Source: Malachius bipustulatus
Lineage: Eukaryota > Arthropoda > Insecta > Coleoptera > Melyridae
DNA: 64,000 bases
NCBI GenBank assembly: GCA_910589415.1
Contig: OU342632.1
Location: forward strand, 16,805,507 to 16,869,506
Direction: 5' to 3'
The notes beneath the pieces are model-generated. The model saw only the letters and a list, made by a program, of their open reading frames with translations. It did no database searches and had not been told where the DNA came from. Positions 22,868 through 34,847 of the stretch are shown one piece after another. Position 1 is the first letter of the stretch. The number at the start of each line of letters is the position of its first letter. The position numbers were made by a program, and so were the translations under genes.

Positions 22868-24244
22868 TCTCCATTATTTATTTAATTATTTTTATTCCTG
22901 GGCGGGAACACTTTTAGTGATTTCGGGCCAAAGATTATACGAAATATTTCTTTTTAAGTTATTTGACGTTATCCCAGGAACCGTTTGGTATACAGAACTG
23001 ATGAGCTTTTGAACACATCTTAACATTTTTTGAACACTGGATGATAAAAAATTTAAGATGGCAGTGGCAAAAATTTTAGGGCTGCTTGAATTTTTTGGTC
23101 CCTTGTTTGTAAGACTACATGCGAAAATTGGTATTTATGTGGTATAAAATTTGGCATTGACTCTCCCGACCCATATCTTTGTTGAATATTTTATAACCGA
23201 TTCCAGACAGCACCATCCCCAGTATTGCACATAGAGATCATAAAAAAGAGCACTAAAAACATCACCCTGTAAAAAATATAAAATAAGAATTAATAATAAT
23301 AATAATATTAAAATAATCCAAGATAATTTAATGGGGTTACCTATCTGCAAAACATATTGCATACGGTCTTGCTTGTGGAGATGAATGAAACATATTTGAG
23401 AGCCAAGCTTGCAAATTTAATACTACAGAAATGAATAGCTTGAATGGTATTCAGAATTAAGGGGTTAAAACATAAAAACAATCATCTAACTCGCTGACAC
23501 TGTCAGATTAATTTATTTATTAAATTTGCCGGGACTCGGGATCAACGATCTAACCCCGGTGTTTATTTACGGTAAAACGATTGTCATTGGTAAAAATTCG
23601 AATTTAGGGACTCGTAATTGGTTGATATATTAATTAATATTATTCAAATCGGAGTAACTTCCGCAATAAATGCCATAATTAGAATTTCCTGAAATGGGTT
23701 GCTTATTTGAATGGAAATACGGGTACTTACCTATATTAAAATGAACCAGGAATTATAATTTATACAGGTAGGACACTTTAAAAAAAATATATCAGCAAAA
23801 TTTCTCAAAGAAAAATTCTGATTATTTAAAAATATTACCGCAAACATAGAAATTTGAATTGAGAAAAAAAGCTATGTACCTAGTATCAATATCAAAACGT
23901 TGAACTCGTAAAGTGGTGTATTTTTTAAAAGCTCCGTCTGCATTAATTAGGGAGCTTATAGTCGACTAACAGGCAATATATTTATTTAAATTAGTACAAG
24001 CAAATTGCAAAAGATGCATGTTTTTGAGATGAACTACCTACTTATACGTTTTTTAGAACAACGAGTCAACGGTGTTCCTAATTTTGTTTTGTGTATACAT
24101 ATAAATGGAAATTATACTTTAACAAGTATGTAGCTATGTATGTTTGCTGAATTTTTTCATTAAATTTTTATGAAAATCCTGCTAAGCTTTGTAAGTAGAT
24201 AGGGGAAATAAGCAACGAAAAACGAATATTCTGTTTATTTACAA
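22868..24244. other. AT-rich sequence, nothing recognised
   Basis: Apparently single-copy in the window, with no supported coding or RNA gene. The frame at 23,135-23,362 (minus) is low-complexity and I do not call it. Confidence 0.35.
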
Positions 24245-24980
24245 AAGTTCATATACAGGTTGTCCCAAGAATTGCATAAAAACTCTTTAAGTATACGTTG
24301 TTTTAAGTTTTTCGACAATATTTCGTGTCATTTCGTGTAATTTATCCGCGAGCAAACAATCAGATCCGTAGAAGGGGTACATTTTTAATACTCCACAAGT
24401 AAAGTTAACAAGTGTTGTAAAATTGTTATAGACCCAATCAACCTCCCATGATTGTGGTGTAGCCAAAAAATCCCTATTTTCAGAATCAAACAAAACTGGG
24501 TCTCTAAAAAGCCAATCTTGTGTAGGAGAAAATTATTAGTTTGAGATAAAGAACTCAGCTTTTGTATATTATGTATGTACATCTTAACATTTAAAATTAT
24601 CTCCTTTTTGACGGCTTATTATTTTTTTATAATGACAATGACAAAATCAATAAAAAATAATAATTAAAAACAAAATAATGTTTTTGTCCTCAACAGAACA
24701 TTATATTATTGCTGTTCGCATATTTTTCATCATAGGATGCCGTTTTTCTCGAAAACAGTTCACGTTTCCAATTTTCCCAGTGTCGTGGTAATTTGCCAAA
24801 AAAAATTTCACGTTACCCTAAAACCTCTACTACTTCCATATGAAAAGAAAAATTTATTGGCACTCAAAAGGTTAATTAAAAACGTTAATGATAAGATGTG
24901 TATAAAAGGAGAGTTCTGTATCTCAAACTGTTCCAGAGGTAGATATCTCCAAATAACTGAAAAAAAGTTTCTTTCAGCTA
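24245..24980. repeat. Partial repeat fragments
   Basis: 24,255 begins TACAGGTTGTCCCAAGAATT, an unpaired CAGG-type end. The 24,580-24,970 part (GATGCCGTTTTTCTCGAAAACAGTTCACG, AGATATCTCCAAATAACTGA) resembles the family at 31,738-32,350. No complete element is present. Confidence 0.45.
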
Positions 24981-26323
24981 TACAGGGTGTCCCATAATAT
25001 GTAGGTAATCTCCCGGATTTGGGTAAATTTCGTAAAAATAAATGAAAAAATAGCTATATATTAATTACAAATTACATAATTACAAAGATATTAGCTATTG
25101 AAGTTGAGGGTTGAAAAATAATTTTTTGCAATAACTTTTTTATTTCTTGACCGATTTTGATAATTTTTTGTTTTATTTTGTATTATTTTGGACTGTTTAA
25201 AGATGATGTCATTAATTGTCACAATTTTCACGTTTGGTCTGATCAGAATCCACATGCCACCATTCAAACGCATCATCAAAGAAAATTTAGTGTAAATGTT
25301 TGGGATAGGCATTATTGGGTCAAATTTAGTTGGTCCAATTTTCTTACCGCCTCGACTTAATGGACAACTTTACCATTGAATTTCTTATGGAACAGCTACC
25401 TTTAGCTTTAGAAGACATTGATATTCAAACCCGATTGAATATGTTATTTATGCATGATGGTGCGCCTCCACACTTTAGTATTCAAGTAAGAGAACATTTA
25501 AATAACGTTTTCCCAAACAAGTGGATAGGCCGTGGTGAACCTATTCCGTGGCCTCCACGATCACCAGATTTTAATCTACTAAATTTCTTTTTGTGGGGAC
25601 ATCTAAAGAATCTTGTTTATGCAACACCAGTGGAGACAATCGAAGACCCACGACAGAGGATTGTGTATCACTCAAATGGTATCAGGGAACATCAAGAAAT
25701 GTTACGGCGTGCTCAGCAATCCTGTCTTCAACGTGCACTGACATGCATTAGAGAAGGGGGGTGCTAATAATGTTGAACATTTTAAAATCCTCTTCTTGAG
25801 AGCTGTTCTTTTGTTTCCTGCTCAATTTATTGTCAAAGGTCAGCCATCTTGTTAAAATTTACTTGAAATTTGGAAAGTTCCTGCGGCGCATCACCTATTA
25901 GAAGGACGTTTATCTTGATAAAGGCTCTCTCTATCGAAATAAATAAGGATACATTTTTTTATGTAAAAAATATCAAATAAAAAGAAAATTAACCCTAAAA
26001 ATCTGTAAAATTATTATTTTTTTTGTTTTCTTTCAAATGAATGAGGGGGTTATGCCATCCCGAGGTCTATATATGTGCTACCAAAGATTATGAAACACTA
26101 TTCTAAACAGTCCAAAGTAATACAAAATAAAACCAAAAAGTATCAAAATCGGGCAAGAAATAAAAAAGTTATTGCAAAAAATTGACTTTCAATCCTTAAC
26201 TTCAACAGCTAATATCTCTATATGGTGTCTCTGAGGAATTAATTTTATACCTATTTTTTCATTTATTTTTACGAAATTTGCCCAAATCCGGGAGATTGCC
26301 CACATATTATGGGACAACCTGTA
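24981..26323 (+). mobile_element. Decayed DD41D mariner-like transposon
   Basis: The terminal repeats TACAGGGTGTCCCATAATATG and CATATTATGGGACAACCTGTA enclose a transposase remnant (25,208-25,767). The left subterminal region of about 220 bp and the right of about 530 bp match the palindromic element at 21,660. Flanked by TA. This is an IS630/Tc1/mariner-type element whose 5' coding part is deleted. Confidence 0.85.
25208..25767 (+). pseudogene. DD41D mariner-like transposase, C-terminal half, broken
   Basis: It encodes the C-terminal half of a DDE transposase that would cut and join the element's own ends. The first part reads NFHVWSDQNPHATIQTHHQR and then changes frame near 25,310 and again near 25,374, so at least two frameshifts separate it from the frame 25,375-25,767. 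That frame carries the second catalytic region MHDGAPPHFS and the third region SPDFNLLNFFLWG. Counting from the HDG aspartate, the third catalytic position is 42 residues on (DD41D spacing), and here it is Asn, where the minus-strand relative at 56,510 has Asp. The N-terminal helix-turn-helix domain and the first catalytic Asp are absent. Non-functional. Confidence 0.9.
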
Positions 26324-27658
26324 TATTTCGAAAGTGCATGTGTGCGTTTGCGGAGCTGTGTTAATAAGGGCTTTTTTCTCAGATCGTAACAAGGAATTAC
26401 AAGATAACAGAAGTAATCTCTATTTTAAGAAAATATGTTCTTTAAAATTATCCTTGTTTTAAAAAAGTTGAGGTCTCAATTTTACCTCTGCATCTTATTA
26501 ATCTGACATTAATGAATGCTTAAAAAATGAAGTTGTATCGAGGAAAAATATACGTTTAATTATTGATGTGACACACCTAAGGGTGTGAAGGTGTAAGGGT
26601 CTGGAGGGTTGTATTTTATACGGCACTTCCTTCCCTCCAAAATCTATTTTGATGTATTTTGGAAATATTCCGTTAAATCTTCCTTGGCAAGATTAGGGAG
26701 GGGGCCAAGTTTCGGTTGGATAATCCCTATAATACCTAGTTGTATTATTCGGATGGGCATTTTCCTGAATGAATCGGATATTTTCTGCTCCTTGCATTGC
26801 TGCAAACTCTTTCGCTGATGGAATACGAAGAGACGAGAAAATGTTAGTAGTTATCACGATAGTCAAAATAACATTTAGGTTGTGTAATTTATTTTTTCTA
26901 CTCCCAACTTTTAATATGCATATTAAATATGAATCACCAGTGCTTTAATGGGTCTCATTAAGATACAAATTTTCATTAAAGCACTGGTCAAGCTATCCAA
27001 TGGCAGAGGAGCATTTGCAATCGAATCGGTTCCTTTTCGCTCACGATCGGGTCGGCAAGCCAACCGAAGTCACAGAGTTGTCATACTCACGACAAAAATT
27101 GCCTTGTGATATAAGTTCTGTATTTCTGAAAAAAATTCTGAACGTTTATTTAATTTAGAACATAAGTAACATTCAAAGAAAATTTATCAAGATTTTATGT
27201 TACCTTAATTAATTTGATAAGTAGGTATATCGTGTAAAAGATGGGAAGATAAAGTATTATATCATTCGTAGCGCTCCGTGATATAGTATTCAAAGCGGCA
27301 ACGCTGCGACCCGCGTTGCGCAGTCATACAATATCGTAATTAATGGCTGTCAGTTATTAAAATTATTAATTAATCTCAAAATCGAAGCGTAAAATTCGGA
27401 ATTCGAACTTCGCATAATAAAAATTACCCAGTAGTGAGTAGTGCCCTTTAAACTTGATACTAAAACATGTCTCAGCAGAATAATCTTAGCAACGAAGAGA
27501 GAATTTGGTACCTAATATGCGTAAGCAAATAGCAACCTATCTTAACCTCAATGATCCGAATTGTACATGGGTCATTGTTAAAATATATAATTTTTTAATC
27601 TTTTCTATGAAATAAAAAAGGGTCGTAGAAAAAATAGTGTATGGAACTCGCAGATAAT
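26324..27658. other. Mostly single-copy AT-rich sequence with a short hairpin
   Basis: An inverted repeat lies at 26,937-26,989 (ACCAGTGCTTTAATG / CATTAAAGCACTGGT, loop about 23 nt). The stretch 27,000-27,110 is less AT-rich. No gene is recognised. Confidence 0.45.
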
Positions 27659-27746
27659 GGCTATTAATACGCTCTTATGATGGTTAAGACACTCGCCTAC
27701 GGCTCGTATCTTAACCATCATACTCGCGTATTAATAGCCTTCATTA
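27659..27746. repeat. 88-bp palindrome with GC-rich apex
   Basis: GGCTATTAATACGCTCTTATG..GATGGTTAAGAC pairs with its complement up to TATTAATAGCC. The apex is CTCGCCTACGGCTCG. A half copy with the same blocks is at 21,381-21,435, and a similar apex is at 30,840-30,855. Confidence 0.75.
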
Positions 27747-27910
27747 TAAGCTCGTTGCATAATATACTAATACAGGGTACACCATACAGTGTGGAATAGC
27801 CAGATGGAATAAATTCATTATTATAGGTAATATTTATTTATAGCATTAAAAAAAAAACAAAACATGTCGATTTTTTATTTAATTTATGTTCTATTGACGT
27901 AACTTTTTTT

Positions 27911-28857
27911 TATACAGGATGTTCCTTGGCTCAGTAATGACGACATTGTTTAATTTTTTTTTTTAATTAGTAAATTATTAGATTTTCGTATTTCCTGAGA
28001 AAATCCAGTTAGTATGGTTTTTACAGTAGCATTTTAAATAGAGTAATTTATAAACCAGTGGAAATCGCAATTTTTCATTTTGAAAGTAGTGTAGATAAAA
28101 AACGACTCAAGATATAGGAAAACGATTTACATGTTCCAATGTTAACTTTTTATGTATTATCCTATGATGCACATGAAATGTTTATACAGGGTGATAATAA
28201 ATCTGATAATTTTCATCACCCTGTATAATAATATCAAGTACCTACACTGTAAGATAACACTTGAAAAGTTGGGATAGGGACATGGTATTTACGATATTTG
28301 TTTTACAATATTTGGAGAAGTTTCTAGCTGGGTATAACTACACTGGTTTCAAAATGATAAATTGCGCTTTTCAATAGTTTGTCTCAAAAATTACTTAATT
28401 TTTTTTTCTTTTTGTTTGAAAAAAAGAATAAAAAATTTTGGATATTTTTTAAGTTCAAATTTTTGGTTGACAAGATTTTTTTATACCGAACGACATACAC
28501 AACAATATGGCGGTCATAAGAAAAACGAAAGTTGAAAACTCTGGATTCTAGTCGGCTTTGAGAGAATTTTTGAAATGTCAGATGGATAGCTCTTGCCAAT
28601 TTATGTAAGCCTACGAAGAATTATTTTTAATTTCCAATAATAAAAAAATATGACGAAAATTAGGAATCTCGATTTTTCAGTTTTTTCAGGATATTTCAGG
28701 AACGGTCACAGATTGTATGTATATGTATATGTATTGTATGTATTGACGGTCTCGAGATGGCCACAAAATGTCTCATCTTTTCTCTAATTCAACCGATCGT
28801 GTATCTCTTAGCGTCTAGATAGCAGTACAGAGAAAGATATATGGTGCACCCTGTATA
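27911..28857. repeat. Degenerate half copies of two palindromic families
   Basis: 27,911-28,180 (TACAGGATGTTCCTTGGCTCAG; GTGGAAATCGCAATTTTTCATTTTG) matches one arm of the outer foldback at 51,935-53,861. A 41-bp CAGGGTGAT..ATCACCCTG hairpin sits at 28,187-28,227. 28,490-28,857 (TTCAGGATATTTCAGGAACGGTCACAG; ATGGCCACAAAAT; CACCCTGTA) matches one arm of the inner palindrome at 52,162-53,160. Confidence 0.65.
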
Positions 28858-29098
28858 TTTTATTATCATCATTAGGTACTAGTCATCTGTGCGGTTTCTT
28901 CGTATCTGCTATTGGTTCAAAATAACTAGGTCTACATTATTAAATTGGCAATTTCAATTTTGTTGTATTGTAATCTTTTCCTTTAGGAGGGCGGAAAATA
29001 TATGAACTTTTATTAAAAACGACGATTTTGTGTAACGATGGTTGAGTGAAACGATGGCTCGAGTTTTTTTGGACAGCTTAATAATACTAAATTTAAAT

Positions 29099-29439
29099 TA
29101 CAGTCTTTTTCTTTTGGTTTTCGTCTTTTGTCAATTGCTTTTCCTTATTTGTCAAATGCTTTTCCCATTTATTAACCGTCAGTGCGTGATTTTTCAATTG
29201 AAATTCCTCTTTTGTCAAATGAGATTCCTTTTTTATCAAATGCTTTTCCAATATTATGATACTGTCACTGCACGTAAATAGGAAAAGCAATTGACAAAAA
29301 GTGAAACTGATTTGACATAAAAGGAAATTGATTGATAAATCAATGACTATAATCATTAATAGATAGAAAAATAAGAAACTCATTTGACAAATAGGAAAAG
29401 CAATTGACAAAAGAGGAAAACCAAAAGCAAAAGACTGTA
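29099..29439. mobile_element. TTTGTCAAATG-unit MITE, copy A
   Basis: 337 bp between TA duplications, CAGTCTTTTTCTTTTGGTTTT to AAAACCAAAAGCAAAAGACTG. The whole element is palindromic and is built from about ten iterations of a unit near TTTGTCAAATGCTTTTCC, direct in the left half and inverted in the right. Hydrophobic open frames in it merely translate the iterated unit. Confidence 0.85.
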
Positions 29440-30776
29440 TAATCAAACGTAAATAACAGAAGACCGTTAACACCCTGTATAATGATAAGGGCTGACCTAA
29501 TCGTTATTTTTGTACTAAGTGAGCGAAATTAGCTCTTTAGGCATGAGAATGTGATTTTGACCGTGACCGTAAAACCAGAAAGGTAAGTCATTAGCGCGCT
29601 AAAAAAACACCGATTTCATCCATACACAAAGAATGTTTTTCTTCAACCTAAAAAAAGACTAAAGCAACTTAATATCGATTTATTGAAGCAAATTCTAGAA
29701 AAAATTCGGAATTATATTAACTTGTCACAAATCACCCTTTAATGATAAAACTGACATTCAGAAGAACATTTAGACATACTAACTATGTTATTGCATGCCT
29801 GACCTGGTGTTATGATTATTTTTAAGTGAGAATGCCGTTTTTCCCGCAAGCGATCTAAAATACCGCAATTATAATATTCTACACAATCATCTTGTACCCT
29901 TATTATGTTACTATAGAAACAATTTTGTCATTACTGTCCTAGAACAAAAATAGCTTTGGACATTGGCAAAATGTGGCACATTATTATTGATATGAAATTT
30001 TGACAATAATATTATGACAGAAAGAATATAGATTACAACTCTAATTTTGGGAGTGGGCGGTAGCGCTTTTAAAGTACTCTAAAAAGTTTGATGAATTTTC
30101 TAAGAAAATTGAAAGTTGAAATATTATTAGCTCATGCGCAAAAAATTTTTATTTCACCGATTTTTTGTAGATTTCAGGTCTCCTGGTAAATGCATAATTA
30201 TTTATTTTATTATTTTATCATTTACTTTGCTAATCATACAATAATCATTATTTTAGTTCTCCTGCAAATGATGAGTAGGTACCTACGGATTTTAAAAATA
30301 TTTTTAAAGCTGTAACAACAAACTTTGTAAAAAAAATTTATAAAATGAGTTTGGAAATTTTAATAAATCCAGAAAAGTCCATATAATAGTCTAGCCAAGG
30401 AAGGAGATGTAGAGTACGTGGAGTAGGGAAGTATCTAAGAGATTCCTTCAGAAACTTCTTCAGGGTGCTTATGGTGATAACATGCCAAAAGTCTGACGTC
30501 TAGGTGCTGAGCCGGGAGGGTAAGGAGGGGTAAGGTACCACTTTTGGGGTTTTCGCTTATATCTCAAAAACGACGCGTCATATATGGAAAAATTTCCTCA
30601 TAATAAATAAAAGCTCGTAAAATTGTATAAAAAATTTATCGTATTTTCGAATTTCGACTTTCGAATTCCTAACCGTTTTTGAGAAAAAAATTATTTTACC
30701 TCATATTTTTAATGAAACATCCCACTTTTGGGGTTTCCGGTTATATCTCAGAAACGGTGAGATTTTCACATGTAAT
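29440..30776. other. AT-rich sequence with a short direct repeat
   Basis: CCCACTTTTGGGGTTT..TTATATCTCAGAAACG-like segments occur at about 30,537 and 30,719. Otherwise nothing is recognised. Confidence 0.4.
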
Positions 30777-30925
30777 ACCACTAGAGGTCAAATTATTTCC
30801 GGAAATTTTTTCGAGCTCACGAATATTTTGAAAATTATCGCGAGCCGAAGGCGAGGGATAATTTTCTTAAAATATTCGTAAGCGAGAACAAAATTTCCTG
30901 GTATAATTTGATTTCGAGTGGTATT
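30777..30925. repeat. 149-bp palindrome with GCGAGCCGAAGGCGAG apex
   Basis: The arms run from TACCACTAGAGGTCAAATTAT to ATAATTTGATTTCGAGTGGTA with inner blocks CGAATATTTTGAAAATTATC / GATAATTTTCTTAAAATATTCG. The apex resembles that of the 27,659 palindrome. Confidence 0.75.
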
Positions 30926-31737
30926 TGGAAAGAAAATTTCACAACAAAATTAGTTTTGAATAGAAAAATTACAATTTAATTGTTAAATAAAAATATGACA
31001 TGGCGGCGTAACATAATCACGTGACAACGCCAAACTGACGTTTAATAACTGCGCCGCTATTATTAGCGCTGTCAAACACACATTTTAGTTTCTAAGCTTC
31101 ACCAGCCGAGTGTGGTTTTTGATAATGAAAAGTCGACAATTGCGGTACAATAGTAATTATGATTAGTATTGATTAGATGCCATTCTTTCCAAAGCGCAAG
31201 GACTTGCTCAGCAGATGGATTCTTCCAACAAAAAGTGCCATACAATTATTAATTATAAAGATAAAGTGGTCGAACCGCCATGAATTCGCCGTGAGTTTTA
31301 ATCCGAAAAATTATGTAAGTACCTACCTATTTCACATAGAATTACTAAACTAGGTAAATTAGGTTTCTTCAGATCATTTTTTCGATAGTGAATCCGTGAT
31401 TTCATACGTGGTAATACGCGAAAACATCACTTTAATATTAAATTATAATAGAAACTTTAACAAAACGCATTGGTTGATTAATATTAATAACAGCAACAGT
31501 CAACAGTTGACATTTATAAAGATCCGGTTTGTCACTATTAAACGTCAAAAAAATTTCCACTATAATACTCTCCAGCTTACCCCTGCAGGAGAAAATTTCC
31601 GATATAATACACAAATAACCATGGCAACGGTAAGCAATGCTCGTACTTTATTGGCTGAAAATTGATGGCGTGAAATTTTCCTTATAATAAATAATAGCTC
31701 GTAAAATTGTCTAAAATATTTGTCATTCCCTGCCTCG
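30926..31737. other. Non-coding sequence, nothing recognised
   Basis: A somewhat less AT-rich stretch (30,990-31,300) has no domain I can name. An 89-codon frame at 31,396-31,665 is not supported. Confidence 0.35.
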
Positions 31738-32350
31738 TTCTATGAAAAAAAAGTTCCTATTAACATGGGTATGCAAACGTACCGTTTTCTAAATACAAGG
31801 TGTCAAAATAAAAATTTATTACAGTTTTTTGATGATATCTCAAGAACTGTTTGAAATACAGAACCCACCTTTTGTAAACATTTTGCCATTAATATTGTAT
31901 AGGTACTTTAAGAGGTCAAAAATTTTTTTGCGACAGTGAAACAAAATCATAAAAAAATTATCAAAAACAATGATGTTTTTGTCCACAGCAAAACATGTTG
32001 CTACTTTTATCTTTTTCATCATAAATTTCTTTCTTTCTCGAAAACAGTTCACATTACAGCTTTTGACCAAGAGAACCTTTTTATGTAGAACAAAATCTTC
32101 ACCAAAATCTCCAAGATTATTATTTTAAAGTCACATGAAATATATTTAATTAGAGCTCAAAAAGTAAATAAGATTAATGAAAAGATGTACAAAATTTCGT
32201 TTTATATCTCAAACGGTTCCTTAGATATCGTCAAAAAACTGATAATTTTTTTTTGTATCTGTATCTCGAAAATGTTTGTGGACCCATGTTATTAAGACTT
32301 GTTTTCACAGAACGCGCCATCACACCTTTAATTTTCCGACACATGTTTTC
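31738..32350. repeat. Imperfect foldback repeat
   Basis: CCTATTAACATGGGT near 31,757 pairs with ACCCATGTTATTAAGA at 32,283. CAGTTTTTTGATGATATCTC pairs with GATATCGTCAAAAAACTG. Related fragments occur at 21,483 and 24,737. Confidence 0.6.
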
Positions 32351-32734
32351 AAACACCCTGTAGAATAAAAGTTGTAGATCGTTTTATGGGATTTTATTTC
32401 TAATAGGAAAATTTTTACACCCTTAGCACCCTAAGAACAAGTTTCTGAAGGAGTCGCTTAGGTAGGTACCTACTTGTCCATGTGCTCTGCACCTCCTTTT
32501 GGGCCACTCGTTGAATGGACTACCAGTTAAAAAAACTCTAAAATATGGAATAGAGAGCTGGATGGATCAAAAATTTTAAAAACTTAAAAATAATGTCATA
32601 ATTTGAAAGTTAAAAACCACTTGACTGCTTATTTGCATGTTGTCTTGTATTATTTGCAAATTCAATTTTGCATCATAATGCAAAACCGAATAGCAAAAAA
32701 TGTTTCTTCGCCAATTTGAAAAAAAATATAGATA

Positions 32735-33975
32735 TGATTGATAAACACTTTTAGTCCAGTCAAATAGTACTTTTAAATTGGGTTAATTAGAATTTTAATG
32801 AAATTTTAATGATAGATAGGCGTTACTAGAACACTCCAGCCGAGTTTCCCCTTCGAATTCTCCAAGGAGTGGCTGCCCATCTTTAATATATGGTATGAAA
32901 TTATGTGTTTCGGTAAATATTGGTTGTACGTTGTACGCAAGAAATACTATTATAAAAATTGTTAAAGAGGATAAAACGGCAACTTTTGTTTGAAACTTTT
33001 ATTAAAATTTCTTACTGTTCTAATGTTACAAATTTTCTAAAATGACACTTTTGAAGGTGGAAAGTTTTTCTTTTTTTAGATTTTACAACAAAATTTTTCC
33101 CGGTCAGTCGGGAGGTGGAAGTGTTTATGATAAAAAAAGATGAGCTTGTGAGTTTTCCTACAAGAAACGTATCATCAATTTTTTTGCATGCTTGCTACGG
33201 ATATAGACGGGCGCCAAAACTCGATCAGCGCCAATTTTTAATGAAAATTTTTTAATCTATGCACATAACTAGTTAATTCAAGTCATTGCGTTTTCACTAA
33301 ATACGTGATTTTTGACTTTTCAGGGTCGCTGATTAAATTAAAAACAAAATGACGGCTCCAATACGGCGGACGTATTTCATAAATTCATCGCATTTTCACG
33401 AAACTCGTCATTGAATGATTTTCGGATTCTTTTTAGTTAGCGACCCCAAAAACCAATCACGTACTTATTTGGTGAAAACGTTTATGACTTAAATTAATTA
33501 GCTATGTGTAAAGCTCGAAAGTATTCAAGAATATTATAGCGCTGGTTGATTTTTGACGCTCTCTGTATTCGTACCAAGCGTCCCATTTTCAAAAACTTGT
33601 GTTTTTATGCCCGTTGTGTTATAAAATCTAAAAAAACCGTTTCCATTCCCTAAAGCGTCATTACCGAGAATTTATATCTGTTTAACATTATGAAATTTCA
33701 AAAGAAGTTCGAAACAGAAGTTTCTGGTATTTACACCTTAACATTTTTTGTAATAGTACCTACTTTTTTACGTACAAACGATTTTTACCGAGATACATAG
33801 TTTCATCTCTCAAATTCAAGATAACGGCCACCCCTTACGGAATCTGAGGAGGAAAACTTGGCTGGAGTGTTCTAATGGCGCCCCTACCTACTATTAAAAT
33901 GTCGTTAAACTTCTAATTAACGCAATTTCAGTTCATTTTTTTTAAACTATTAACTGGACTATTTATGTATGACAC
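32735..33975. repeat. Long foldback repeat of about 1.2 kb
   Basis: ACTAGAACACTCCAGCCGAGTTT..CTC on the left (32,825) pairs with GAGGAAAACTTGGCTGGAGTGTTCTA on the right. Outer blocks GTTAATTAGAA / TTCTAATTAAC and AGTCCAGTCAA / TTAACTGGAC extend it. The right border reads ACTCTGTATA. The arms are diverged. Confidence 0.65.
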
Positions 33976-34847
33976 TCTGTATAGCTTGACGTTTTAAAAA
34001 TACATGCAATATTTTCTTTCCCCCTTACAAACTTCGAGTTTTTTTTGAATAAGTAAACAAGGTTGGAAGTGTTAAGGACAATCTTGACCAAATTATTTTT
34101 TCATCTTTTATCAAAATGGCGAGAATCCGAAAACTTACAAAACAATATTTCTATCTACTTATATAAACTTTATAATAACAGCACATTCTTTTAGAAACTT
34201 CTTAAGTCGTATATAGGGAAAGTTACTTCTAAACATCTAGAGCTGAAATCCGCAACGGCAAACCATGAATTTTTCATACACACTATGTGGCTAAGGTATA
34301 AACTTCAAAAACATAAAACATAACAACTGTTCACTTGAATTTCTGTAAGGAAAGATTTTCTAAAGAATATTATTATGAAGTATAAAATAATTTATCAGAC
34401 CAAGGAACTGGAGGGCTTCCTTTAATCTGAATTGTGAAATTAATTTTCTGAGCAGCGTGTGGGAGGGGCAAGAATCATACGATTGATTAATCAAAATTAC
34501 TAAGCTATTTATAATTCAAAATATTCTGTCAATATTGCAGTTCGAGTCTTAGAGGCAACAAAATTACAAAACCCCAAATCTTACTCGGTTATACCTACTA
34601 AGCAGTCTATAAACTTAACAGAATCTTGGGAGAGGGAAGGTAGTATTAGGTACTATTATTAACTTATTTAATTGTGTATCTTCGACGAGTTTTCTTGGGA
34701 CAAGCTTTTTTTTAGCATATAGCCTCACCATAAGAAGGAAAAGAGCTCTGAAAATAATTGTTTACGAGTATGTACCTGTATAAGCTCAATTCTATTTTCA
34801 GACGAATAGCAATATAGGTTCCTTCATTATTCATTCAATTTAAAAGT
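33976..34847. other. AT-rich sequence, nothing recognised
   Basis: No repeat ends, RNA gene or coding signal seen. Confidence 0.35.

Noticed and set aside
29042..29473. Hydrophobic frames resembling membrane peptides (also at 53.6 and 58.6-59.1 kb)
   Set aside because: They are translations of the iterated TTTGTCAAATG unit, and the same pattern appears in every copy on both strands.
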